In this document: positions 1-6,317 of the stretch, piece by piece
Layout: the number at the start of each line of letters is the position of its first letter
Numbering within the stretch: the first letter of the stretch is position 1
IMG/VR virus record: IMGVR_UViG_3300024520_000178
Span: 1-40,969 of that record
Length of the DNA stretch: 40,969 nt
Origin: a virus
Strand: one strand, 5' to 3'
Translations under genes and position numbers: made by a program
The notes under the pieces: generated by a model
What the model was told of the DNA's origin: nothing
The model's input: the letters and a program-made list of their open reading frames with translations, nothing else
The model's database searches: none

Positions 1-2
1 GA

Positions 3-179
3 TGTCGGACTCGTGGCTGGACAGAGGCGCTTGGAACTGATTCACCTATCGGCTGGCATCATTTGACTGTTGGCGGACAGGGCGGTCCTCACACGATGAA
101 GTGCAAAGTCCCGTTCATCCACGACATACTGGCCGAGCTGGAGCAGGAGGGCGCGGGGGCGGAAGTAGGGCTCGTGTGA
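3..179 (+). CDS. Possible 3' end of an upstream gene, or a 27-residue ORF
   Basis: This frame is open from the left edge of the window to TGA at 177-179, so it may be the tail of a gene that begins outside. If it starts at the first ATG (96) it would be only 27 residues, beginning MKCKVPFIHDI. No good ribosome site precedes that ATG. Its stop overlaps the proposed GTG start of the terminase gene (GTGA at 176-179), the stop-start arrangement used throughout this genome, which is the main reason to take it seriously. No family is recognised. Confidence 0.35.
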   Translation, partial: CRTRGWTEALGTDSPIGWHHLTVGGQGGPHTMKCKVPFIHDILAELEQEGAGAEVGLV

Positions 180-1480
180 CCCGGGAGATCCGCACTAAGC
201 TATCCTTCGAACCGCGCACCTGGCAGCGCCGGTTCTTCGTCAACGCGAAGCGCTTCAACGTCCTGGTCGTCCACCGGCGTGGCGGCAAGACGGTTTCTGC
301 GATCATGTGGCTGATCGACGGTGCGTGCCGCTGCGAACTCGCTCTGGGCCGCTTCGGCTACATCGCGCCCGAGCTCAAGCAGGCCCGCGAGATCGCCTGG
401 GACTACCTGAAGTTCTATACCAAGGATATTCCCCACTCCGTGGCAAACGAGACCAACCTCACGGTCACGTTTGGGAACGGGGCAAAGATCAGCCTGTACG
501 GTGCGGACAAACCAGATCGGATCCGCGGGAGCTATTTCGACCGGGTGGTCCTCGACGAGGTCGCCCAGATGAAGACAACGCTCTGGGGCCAGGTCATCCG
601 CCCGATGCTCGCCGACCGGGAGGGCGAGGCGCTGTTTATCGGCACGCCGAAGGGCATCAACCTGTTCTCCGAGCGGTACAACTTCGCTCGAGCCCACCCC
701 GACACCTGGTACTCCGAGCTGCTGACCTACCACGACAGCGGCGCGCTGAGCGAGTCCGAGGTGGCGGCGATGCGCGAGGACATGACCGACAACGAGTTCG
801 CCCAGGAGATGCTGTGCGACTTCTCGGCCTCGACGAGCAACGCCCTGATCAGCATGGCCGAGGTCGAGGAGTCATTCGACAGGGGCCTCGCCGACCACGA
901 CTTCAATTGGTCGCCGCGGGTCATGGGGGTAGATACAGCCTGGATGGGGAACGACCGCTCGGCGATCGCCCGCCGTCAGGGCCAGGCCCTGCTCGCTCTG
1001 CGCTCCTACCGCCAACTCGGTCCCATGGAGCTCGTTACGACGGTGTGTGGCCAGGCCGCAACCTGGCAACCCGACTGCATCTTCGTCGACGCCGGCTTCC
1101 TCCCGGGCATCTACCAGGGCGTGACCAACCTGGGATACAAGGCCTTGCCGGTGATGTTCGGCGACCCGCCAGACGAGCCCCGGTTCGCCAATAAGCGGGC
1201 CGAGATGTGGTTTGGGATCCGCGACTGGGTCCGCGGCGGCGGGGCGATGCCCAGATCGACCGAGCTCGCTCAGGATCTCTGTGCCCCGACGTACAAGGTG
1301 AACGCAAACGGGAAGATCCTCCTCGAGTCGAAGGAGGACATGCGGTCTCGGGGGCTCCCCTCGCCCGACCTGGGCGACGCCCTGGCGGTCACGTTCGCCT
1401 ACCCGGTAGCCGCTCGAGACCCCAGGACGGGCCGGCCACGGGACACCCGCCAGGCAAAGACCGTCTATCCGCCCAGTTGA
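176..1480 (+). CDS. terL: Terminase large subunit (ATPase/nuclease packaging motor)
   Basis: This is the DNA packaging motor that docks on the portal, pumps DNA into the prohead and cuts concatemers. Counting from GTG 176 (434 residues), the Walker A motif HRRGGKT has its Lys at about 38, and the Walker B motif VVLDE has Asp127-Glu128. The C-terminal RNase H-like nuclease has likely acidic ligands Asp253 (GVDTAW), Asp305 (IFVDAG) and Asp401 (LGDALA). A longer reading from GTG 101 adds 25 Arg/Gly-rich residues with no family character. I prefer GTG 176 because it forms a GTGA overlap with the upstream stop. The small terminase lies far away at the right end of the window (38697), so the two packaging genes are not adjacent here. 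Confidence 0.95.
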   Translation: MTREIRTKLSFEPRTWQRRFFVNAKRFNVLVVHRRGGKTVSAIMWLIDGACRCELALGRFGYIAPELKQAREIAWDYLKFYTKDIPHSVANETNLTVTFGNGAKISLYGADKPDRIRGSYFDRVVLDEVAQMKTTLWGQVIRPMLADREGEALFIGTPKGINLFSERYNFARAHPDTWYSELLTYHDSGALSESEVAAMREDMTDNEFAQEMLCDFSASTSNALISMAEVEESFDRGLADHDFNWSPRVMGVDTAWMGNDRSAIARRQGQALLALRSYRQLGPMELVTTVCGQAATWQPDCIFVDAGFLPGIYQGVTNLGYKALPVMFGDPPDEPRFANKRAEMWFGIRDWVRGGGAMPRSTELAQDLCAPTYKVNANGKILLESKEDMRSRGLPSPDLGDALAVTFAYPVAARDPRTGRPRDTRQAKTVYPPS

Positions 1481-1506
1481 CCTGGGTTCGCCGCCGGTCG
1501 TATCCT
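1477..1506 (+). promoter_or_regulatory. Putative sigma70 promoter for the tRNA gene
   Basis: TTGACC (1477-1482) and TATCCT (1501-1506) are separated by 18 bp. The expected transcription start, about seven bases after the -10 box, falls at about 1513, directly before the tRNA 5' end at 1514. The -35 box overlaps the terL stop codon. The match is good but not consensus. Confidence 0.5.
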
Positions 1507-1513
1507 TGGTTGC

Positions 1514-1589
1514 GACGGGGTGGAGCAGTCGGTAGCTCGCCAGGCTCATAACCTGGAGGTCGCGGGTTCGAGTCCCGCCCCCGACACCA
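1514..1589 (+). tRNA. tRNA with CAU anticodon, initiator-like body
   Basis: A full 76-base cloverleaf with encoded CCA can be folded. The acceptor is GACGGGG against CCCCGAC, with an A2-A71 mismatch. The D stem is GAGC/GCTC, the anticodon stem CCAGG/CCTGG with loop CTCATAA (anticodon 1547-1549), and the T arm GCGGG-TTCGAGT-CCCGC. The D arm and anticodon region closely resemble bacterial initiator tRNA-fMet. However, base pair 1:72 is G-C, not the unpaired C-A of initiators, and only two of the three diagnostic G-C pairs remain in the anticodon stem (29:41 is A-U). It could be an altered initiator, an elongator Met tRNA, or a lysidine-type Ile tRNA. It sits between terL and the next gene. Confidence 0.85.
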
Positions 1590-1602
1590 CAGGAGGTGCG
1601 AA

Positions 1603-1884
1603 ATGGGAGGCGGGAGCGTACCGGGGCCCACGCAGATTGTCTCAGGACCCCCGCAGCCGGCGGCGCTCGACCCGCAGATGCTCGAGGCGCACCGGCGCCG
1701 GCGGAGTCGACGCACCGGCCTGCGGGCGCGGACCGTCCTCGGTCCCGGAGCTGCGCGGCCCAGCGGGACGCTGAGCGCCCCCGGGCTGATCGGCGGCAGC
1801 GGCAGCGGCGGCAGCGGCGGCGGGACGATAGGGAACGCCGTGGCGGCGGCCCTGCGGCAGCGACGTGCAAATGGCGTCCGCTAG
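1603..1884 (+). CDS. Small Gly/Arg-rich phage protein next to portal
   Basis: This is a 93-residue protein with a near-perfect ribosome site, AGGAGGT at 1591-1597, five bases before ATG. It starts MGGGS, has an Arg-rich middle (RRRRSRRTGLRARTVLG, about 32-48) and a Gly/Ser linker (GGSGSGGSGGG, about 64-74). Many phages carry a short Pro/Gly-rich protein beside the terminase and portal genes, with an Arg-rich segment followed by a T-(I/V)-L-(T/G)-G-like motif, and this one has that look. Its function is unknown; a virion or portal-associated role is inferred from position only. The 3' end overlaps the portal reading frame. Confidence 0.7.
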   Translation: MGGGSVPGPTQIVSGPPQPAALDPQMLEAHRRRRSRRTGLRARTVLGPGAARPSGTLSAPGLIGGSGSGGSGGGTIGNAVAAALRQRRANGVR

Positions 1885-3706
1885 CACGCTGTCCACCATG
1901 GCCCGGATCTACGCCGACATGGGCAGGCAAGGCGCCGAGCAGGCGATCCGGATCTCCGACATCCGCAAACGCCGGGACCTCGACCCCAACACGGCCCAGC
2001 GCTACCGCCGGCGCAACGAGTACCTCCGGAACCAGCGGAACAGCTCGTGGATCGCTCACTGGAGAGAGCTGAGCGAGGTGCTCCTGCCGCGGCACGCCCG
2101 GTTCGACCCGTCTGATCGCTGGCGGGCTGGCTCCAAGAAGAACCAGAAGATAATCAACAACACGGGGACTCGAGCGCTCCGCATCCTGGCCGCCGGCCTG
2201 ATGGAGTTGACGAACCCTGCCCGGCCCTGGCTCCGACTCCTGACCCACCACCCGCACCTCAACCGGAACCGGCGCGTACGCGCCTGGCTCGAGGAGGTCA
2301 CACGGGTTCATCTCGACACGTACGCGATGTCGAACACCTACCACGCGCTGTCCTGGGTCGCGCTCAACCTGGGCTGCTACGGCACGGCGTGCGCCTTCAT
2401 CGAGGAGCACCCGACCGACACCCTGCGGATCCACCCCATGGCGATCGGGTCCTACTGTCTGGCCACCGACGAGAACCACGTCGTCAATTCGGTGTACCGC
2501 GAAACGACGATGACCGTCGAGCAGCTCGTCCGCCGGTTCGGCCTGGAGAATTGCTCGTCGCACATCCAGACGATGTGGTCTCGCGGACACTATGACGGCT
2601 GGGTCCACGTCCTGCACGTCATCGAGCCCAACGACTGGGTCGTCCACGGGAACATGGACCATACCGGCAAGCCGTTCCGCTCCGTCTGGCTCGAGTACGG
2701 CGGGACGACCGACTACACCACCGGCTCGGTCGACACCAGCGAGTCCGCGTTCGACCGCCTGCTCGGGGTCAAGGGGTTCGACGAGTTCCCCTGTCTCGCG
2801 CCCCGCTGGGAGCTCGGCGAGGTCGACGACGTCTACGGCACTGCGCCGGCAATGGACGCTCTCGGCGACGCGAACAGCCTGCAGAATCTCGAGAAGCGGC
2901 GAGCGCTGGCCCTCGAGAAGATCGTCGATCCCGCGATGAACGCGCCGGCATCGCTCCGCGCCGATGGCGTCGGCCTGGTCCCCGGCTACGCCAACTACAT
3001 CCCCGATGGGAGCCGGCAGAAGCTCGAGCCGGCGCACCTGATCGACTCCCGGGCCCTACTGCTCAAGGACGAGCTCGAGCGGTTCGAGACCCGCATTAAC
3101 GCGGCGATGTTCAGCGACCTATTCCTCGCCCTGACGATGCACACAGGCGCGGTCAAGACGGCGCGGGAGATCCAGGAGCGGCACTCCGAGAAGGTCGTCC
3201 AGCTCGTGACGATCATCGAGCGGATGCACGACGAGCTCCACGACCCACTGGTCGATCGGACGTTCAGCATCCTATTCCGCCAGGGCAAGATCCCCCCGCC
3301 CCCGCCGGAGCTGGAGGGCCTCGACCTGCGACCGGAGTACGTGTCCATGCTGGGCGCCGAGCTCAAGCTGCTGCAGACCGGGTCGATCGAGCGTCTGGTC
3401 GGCATGGTCGGGGGTATGACCGAGGTCTGGCCCGATGCGGGGGACAAGATCAACGTCGACAAGGTCATCGACAACTACAGCGAGCTCCTGATGGTCGAGC
3501 CGACCCTACTGCGAGACGACACCGAGGTCGGGCAGCTCCGGGCCCAGCGCAAGCAGGAGCAGATGATGAGCGCCGAGGGCGCCGGGATGGCCCGCGACGC
3601 CGCTGCTGCAGCGCAGAGCCTGGCCGGGGCCCAGCCCGCACCGGACAACATGCTTGGTCAGCTTGGCTCCGCGCTACGTGGCGAGGGTGAGGAGGAGGTC
3701 GCTTGA
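1871..3706 (+). CDS. Portal / head-tail connector protein (T7 gp8-like)
   Basis: This dodecameric portal sits at the capsid vertex through which DNA passes and on which terminase and tail assemble. The product from ATG 1871 is about 611 residues, the usual size for podovirus connectors. Family features include the N-terminal RRNEYLRNQRNSSWIAHWREL segment followed by LLPRHARF, then KIINNTGTRALRILAAGLMELTNPARPW, typical of the T7/BPP-1-type head-tail connector family. The C-terminus is acidic and Ala/Gln-rich. The start is uncertain: GTG 1865 and ATG 1871 lack a clear ribosome site and lie inside the previous gene, suggesting translational coupling; ATG 1898 is another option. Confidence 0.92.
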   Translation: MASASTLSTMARIYADMGRQGAEQAIRISDIRKRRDLDPNTAQRYRRRNEYLRNQRNSSWIAHWRELSEVLLPRHARFDPSDRWRAGSKKNQKIINNTGTRALRILAAGLMELTNPARPWLRLLTHHPHLNRNRRVRAWLEEVTRVHLDTYAMSNTYHALSWVALNLGCYGTACAFIEEHPTDTLRIHPMAIGSYCLATDENHVVNSVYRETTMTVEQLVRRFGLENCSSHIQTMWSRGHYDGWVHVLHVIEPNDWVVHGNMDHTGKPFRSVWLEYGGTTDYTTGSVDTSESAFDRLLGVKGFDEFPCLAPRWELGEVDDVYGTAPAMDALGDANSLQNLEKRRALALEKIVDPAMNAPASLRADGVGLVPGYANYIPDGSRQKLEPAHLIDSRALLLKDELERFETRINAAMFSDLFLALTMHTGAVKTAREIQERHSEKVVQLVTIIERMHDELHDPLVDRTFSILFRQGKIPPPPPELEGLDLRPEYVSMLGAELKLLQTGSIERLVGMVGGMTEVWPDAGDKINVDKVIDNYSELLMVEPTLLRDDTEVGQLRAQRKQEQMMSAEGAGMARDAAAAAQSLAGAQPAPDNMLGQLGSALRGEGEEEVA

Positions 3707-4080
3707 GCGCTCCGGTCGACCCGCGTATCGCCGACCAGCAGGAGCGTCTGAAGCTCGAGCAAGCCAAGGCCCGGGAGGATCTCAAGGTCCTTCTGGCGTC
3801 TACGGAGGGCCGACGCTCCCTACGTCGCCTGCTCCAGACCGCCGGCGTCAGTTTCTTCCCGTCCAACCCGATTGTGTATACCCGGTCCGGCGAACTGGTC
3901 GACGTCCAATCGACCATGGTGGCGCTCGGAGCGCAGCAGGTCGCCCGCAACATCCAGCAACAGCTCTACGAGATCGACCCCGCCGGCTGGCTGACCCTCG
4001 TGGCTGACTGGGCCCACGACCTCGCGATGGAGCGGGAGCGGTTCAACGCCCGGAAGCGGAAGGAGGCCGAGAATTCGTGA
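3703..4080 (+). CDS. Bbp19-like phage protein
   Basis: This protein has 125 residues. TTG at 3703 is the likely start because GGAGGAGG lies at 3691-3698 and the codon overlaps the portal stop. The central segment STEGRRSLRRLLQTAGV (about 33-49) followed by a short aromatic stretch and an Ala/Gln-rich helix matches the conserved core of the small Bbp19-type proteins found beside the portal gene in BPP-1-like phages. The biochemical function is unknown; head-to-tail joining or a capsid-assembly role is inferred from position. It ends in a Lys/Arg-rich helix. Confidence 0.75.
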   Translation: MSAPVDPRIADQQERLKLEQAKAREDLKVLLASTEGRRSLRRLLQTAGVSFFPSNPIVYTRSGELVDVQSTMVALGAQQVARNIQQQLYEIDPAGWLTLVADWAHDLAMERERFNARKRKEAENS

Positions 4081-4763
4081 ACAGCGCCGTGCTGCCGAGT
4101 AACCTACCCTCTGTCGCCAGAGCCAAGCTGCCCGAGGTCTACGAGTCCGCCAGGACCGCGCTCCAGCACTGTTCCAAGGTCGACCAGTGCAAGGAGTGGG
4201 CGGACCAGGCCGAGGCGTTGGCCAGCTACGCCAAGCAGGCCGGCGACGACTCCATGCGGAAGATGTGCGACCGGATCCAGGCCCGGGCGATCCGGCGGTG
4301 CGGGGAACTGCTTGAAAAGCTACAGCCGAAGGACTCTCCCGGCAGGCCGAAAAAAGGTAACGGTGCCGTTACCATTTCCAGGAAGAAGGCTGCCGAAGAC
4401 GCCGGACTCTCTACTCGTCAAAAGCGCACAGCTCTGCGCGTCTCCAAACTACCCGCCGACGAGTTCGAGGAAGCCGTAGAATCCGCCGACCCGCCGACCG
4501 TAACGGACCTCGCCGAACGGGGCACCAAGAAGAAGCCGAAACCACTGATGGACCTGGAGGGCCGCGATCCCAAGGAGTTCGCACTCGCGACCACGGCGCA
4601 GGGCGAGGTGATGTCATTTGGCGCCATGGCCGCCTCCTCGGATGCCGGCGCCGTTGCCCGGGGCCTTTTCGACAGGGAACGCAGGGCCGTGCTGAAGGAA
4701 GTACCTGCGATCAAGGCCTGGCTAGACCGGCTTGTAAAGGCCATCGAGAAGGAGATCCGGTGA
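4077..4763 (+). CDS. Accessory protein, possible DNA-binding (unknown function)
   Basis: This is a 228-residue protein starting at GTG 4077 (GTGA overlap, AAGGAGG upstream). It resembles a widespread family of phage and mobile-element proteins with an N-terminal four-Cys-poor helix LPEVYESARTALQHC, the block DQCKEWADQAEALASYAKQAGDD, then QARAIRRCGELL. A helix-turn-helix-like segment follows at about 102-122 (KKAAEDAGLSTRQKRTALRV). The C-terminal half is helical and ends in a Lys/Glu helix. DNA binding is an inference from the helix-turn-helix-like pattern. It interrupts the usual portal-scaffold order, so it is probably an accessory insertion, perhaps a regulator acting on the nearby control region. 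Confidence 0.7.
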   Translation: MNSAVLPSNLPSVARAKLPEVYESARTALQHCSKVDQCKEWADQAEALASYAKQAGDDSMRKMCDRIQARAIRRCGELLEKLQPKDSPGRPKKGNGAVTISRKKAAEDAGLSTRQKRTALRVSKLPADEFEEAVESADPPTVTDLAERGTKKKPKPLMDLEGRDPKEFALATTAQGEVMSFGAMAASSDAGAVARGLFDRERRAVLKEVPAIKAWLDRLVKAIEKEIR

Positions 4764-5215
4764 ACGAAAGCCAGCTATTCGCGGAGGTCTCAGAGATCGT
4801 CAAGAGTAAGATCGAGGCGGGGCAGGTCGTTGTCCAGCCCTGGCTGGTCCAGCACGTCATCCAGTCGCATTCCGAAATTCAAGGCGGCGACTCCGACTTC
4901 TATCTACTGTGCGCCCACGGGTACTTGCCGCATGTCGTCAAGAATGTCCTGCGGCACTGGAAAGACGACCCTGCCAAGCAGCGCGAGCGGGACGCGCAGA
5001 TGGTCCTCGACGGGTTCGAGAGGTTGCAGCGAGCCTACCTCGTGCGCCGGGACGACGACAGCGTCCTGGTTCCGATCAACCAATTAACCTACGACGAGGG
5101 CATGGCGAAGGTCCGGGAGTATGAGCGCATGGCTGCGGGCTGCAAACTCCACAGCGAGGAACTCCGCCGGTACTTCGCTGGTCGGCAGTCTACGGTAATG
5201 GTTCAGTTTGACTGA
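4760..5215 (+). CDS. Hypothetical accessory protein
   Basis: This is a 151-residue protein from GTG 4760, overlapping the previous stop (GTGA). No family is recognised with certainty. The sequence is mixed alpha-helical, with Trp/His/Tyr-rich stretches such as VQPWLVQHVIQSH (about 25-37) and LPHVVKNVLRHW. That pattern recalls small helix-turn-helix proteins but is not diagnostic. It pairs with the preceding gene as a two-gene insertion between portal-side and scaffold genes. Its last codons contain the left arm of an 18-bp inverted repeat (5194-5211). Confidence 0.65.
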   Translation: MNESQLFAEVSEIVKSKIEAGQVVVQPWLVQHVIQSHSEIQGGDSDFYLLCAHGYLPHVVKNVLRHWKDDPAKQRERDAQMVLDGFERLQRAYLVRRDDDSVLVPINQLTYDEGMAKVREYERMAAGCKLHSEELRRYFAGRQSTVMVQFD

Positions 5216-5266
5216 CCGCCCGCTTGGCTGTCAGCAACGAGCGCCCGTGCCCATCGGGGTGCCTCC

Positions 5267-5275
5267 TGGTATACT
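5267..5275 (+). promoter_or_regulatory. Extended -10 element TGGTATACT
   Basis: The TGnTATACT pattern is a strong extended -10 match, without an evident -35 box. Transcription would start near 5282, just ahead of the 5299-5318 hairpin, so it may make a short RNA or be fortuitous. Confidence 0.35.
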
Positions 5276-5298
5276 CTGACTTGCAAGGGAAAACGTAA

Positions 5299-5318
5299 GG
5301 GGCGGGTTTCCCCGCCCC
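5299..5318 (+). terminator. GC-rich hairpin, probable terminator of the upstream operon
   Basis: GGGGCGGG-TTTC-CCCGCCCC forms a perfect 8-bp stem with a four-base loop. The downstream T content is modest (CTCGCCCTTTCT), so termination may be partial or need Rho. Confidence 0.5.
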
Positions 5319-5466
5319 CTCGCCCTTTCTAGGGGCGTGCTCCTATGGCATAGGGGCCACCTCCTTGCGGGCGGCAGCTCCGGTATCCGCAGGCAACGGT
5401 TTCAGCCGGGGCAGCCGCTCTCTGTTTCCATTTCAAACTGAACCATTACCCTACCCGGAGTTCAAT

Positions 5467-5496
5467 TTGACTCCGATTCGATCCCGGGGGTACTCT
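5467..5496 (+). promoter_or_regulatory. Putative promoter of the scaffold/capsid operon
   Basis: TTGACT (5467-5472) and TACTCT (5491-5496) are 18 bp apart. The -35 box is good and the -10 box weak, as expected for an activated or repressed promoter. A palindromic 9-mer TCAATTTGA (5462-5470) overlaps the -35 box. The predicted start is about 5503, the first base of the long hairpin. Confidence 0.45.
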
Positions 5497-5502
5497 AGCA
5501 GC

Positions 5503-5545
5503 GCTACGACAGGCCGAGGGATCGGCTTATGTGGCCTGTCGTAGC
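5503..5545 (+). promoter_or_regulatory. 13-bp-stem hairpin at the 5' end of the capsid-operon leader
   Basis: GCTACGACAGGCC (5503-5515) pairs perfectly with 5533-5545. The loop can form its own small GCCGA/TCGGC hairpin with part of the outer stem. At the very start of a transcript such a structure usually protects mRNA from decay; that role is inferred. Confidence 0.6.
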
Positions 5546-5595
5546 ATTCAGTTCCAGAGCCGCTTCCCCCGGCCTGTCGGGCTCCACCACCAAAA

Positions 5596-5630
5596 CGGAC
5601 GCCGCCCCTGGAGAGGGGTTAGTGCGTCCG
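5596..5630 (+). promoter_or_regulatory. Nested hairpin abutting the scaffold ribosome binding site
   Basis: The outer stem CGGACGC/GCGTCCG (5596-5602/5624-5630) encloses an inner CCCCT-GGAG-AGGGG hairpin (5605-5618). It ends three bases before AGGAGG (5633-5638) and 12 bases before the scaffold ATG, a place where it could influence ribosome loading. Confidence 0.5.
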
Positions 5631-5642
5631 CCAGGAGGCTGA

Positions 5643-6302
5643 ATGGGTGAGCCCGCCACCCCGGCCGAAGCGCCGTCCCCCGGAGAGGGGGCGCCGCCGC
5701 CCGCCGGCACTCCAACCCCAGCGACCCCCACCCCCACGCCGGCCGCGGATGCGGGCGGGGTTCCGACGCCTGGCCCGGCTGTGGGCCCTGGCGAGAAGAC
5801 GCCGGAGCCGAAGCCCAGCGGCGAGACGCCGCCGGGCGCCCCGGAGAAGTACGAGGCTTTCACGACCCCCGAGGGGGTCGACCTGGACCCGAAGCTGATC
5901 GAGACGGCTACGGAGGCGTTCCGCGAAGCGGGATTGCCCCAGGGGCAGGCGCAGAAGTTCGTCGACCTACACTCGAAGGTGCTGGGCGACTACCAGCAGG
6001 CGCAGGCCCAGACCGTCGAGGCCTGGTCCAAGGAGCTCCGCGACGATGCGGGGTTCGGCCAAAAGTTCGACGAGAACCTGACTGCGGTGCGGGGCCTCGT
6101 AGAGAAGGTGGCGGGGGCCGACGCCCAGGAGATCCTGGCGATTGGTCACTTCCCGCCGCTGATGAAGATGCTCCTCACGATCGCAAACGCGACCAGCGAG
6201 GACACCTGGGGCGGCTCGAGGATGCCGGGCGGACAGCCCGGCCCTGGCGCAAGCCCGGCCGAGAAGATGGCCGGGATCTACACCGACATGACGAAGAAGT
6301 AA
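5643..6302 (+). CDS. Capsid scaffolding-type protein
   Basis: This 219-residue protein has an excellent ribosome site, AGGAGG at 5633-5638. The N-terminal ~70 residues are Pro/Ala/Gly/Thr-rich and probably disordered. They lead into PEKYEAFTTPEGVDLDPKLIE and a helical segment (GLPQGQAQKFVDLHSKVL, VEAWSKELRDDAGFG) that is characteristic of the phage scaffold-like family with a PEKYEF-type motif. The gene lies immediately upstream of the major capsid gene, the standard place for a scaffold. It would guide capsid protein polymerisation and leave before DNA packaging. No protease motif is seen. Confidence 0.85.
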   Translation: MGEPATPAEAPSPGEGAPPPAGTPTPATPTPTPAADAGGVPTPGPAVGPGEKTPEPKPSGETPPGAPEKYEAFTTPEGVDLDPKLIETATEAFREAGLPQGQAQKFVDLHSKVLGDYQQAQAQTVEAWSKELRDDAGFGQKFDENLTAVRGLVEKVAGADAQEILAIGHFPPLMKMLLTIANATSEDTWGGSRMPGGQPGPGASPAEKMAGIYTDMTKK

Positions 6303-6317
6303 AACAGGAGGCATCCC

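Larger units (their letters stand above)
5194..5450. repeat. 18-bp perfect inverted repeat, arms 221 bp apart
   Basis: GGTAATGGTTCAGTTTGA at 5194-5211 is the exact reverse complement of 5433-5450. The left arm lies in the last codons of the preceding gene, the right arm in the gene-free control region. Within each arm lies a TCARTTTGA-like 9-mer that recurs at 5462-5470. Confidence 0.85.
5216..5642 (+). other. 427-bp gene-free control region before the capsid operon
   Basis: No convincing coding frame is present. The region holds an extended -10 motif (5267-5275), a perfect 8-bp GC hairpin (5299-5318), a 13-base near palindrome CCTATG-G-CATAGG (5342-5354), the right arm of the 18-bp inverted repeat (5433-5450), a promoter candidate (5467-5496) and two branched hairpins (5503-5545 and 5596-5630). 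The last hairpin abuts the scaffold ribosome site AGGAGG (5633-5638). It reads as a terminator for the upstream genes followed by the promoter and structured leader of the capsid operon. Confidence 0.7.

Noticed and set aside
1514-1589. tRNA as a phage attachment site
   Set aside because: An att site usually carries only the 3' part of a tRNA; here the whole cloverleaf and a promoter are present, and no integrase is found.
872-3037. 721-codon open frame on the minus strand across terL and portal
   Set aside because: It is opposite two well-supported genes; long antisense frames are expected in GC-rich coding DNA, and its product is Arg/Val/Asp-rich low-quality sequence with no ribosome site.
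5503-5630. Riboswitch or diversity-generating retroelement parts in the capsid leader, because of BPP-1 resemblance
   Set aside because: No reverse transcriptase, template/variable repeat pair, or known aptamer core could be seen; only hairpins.
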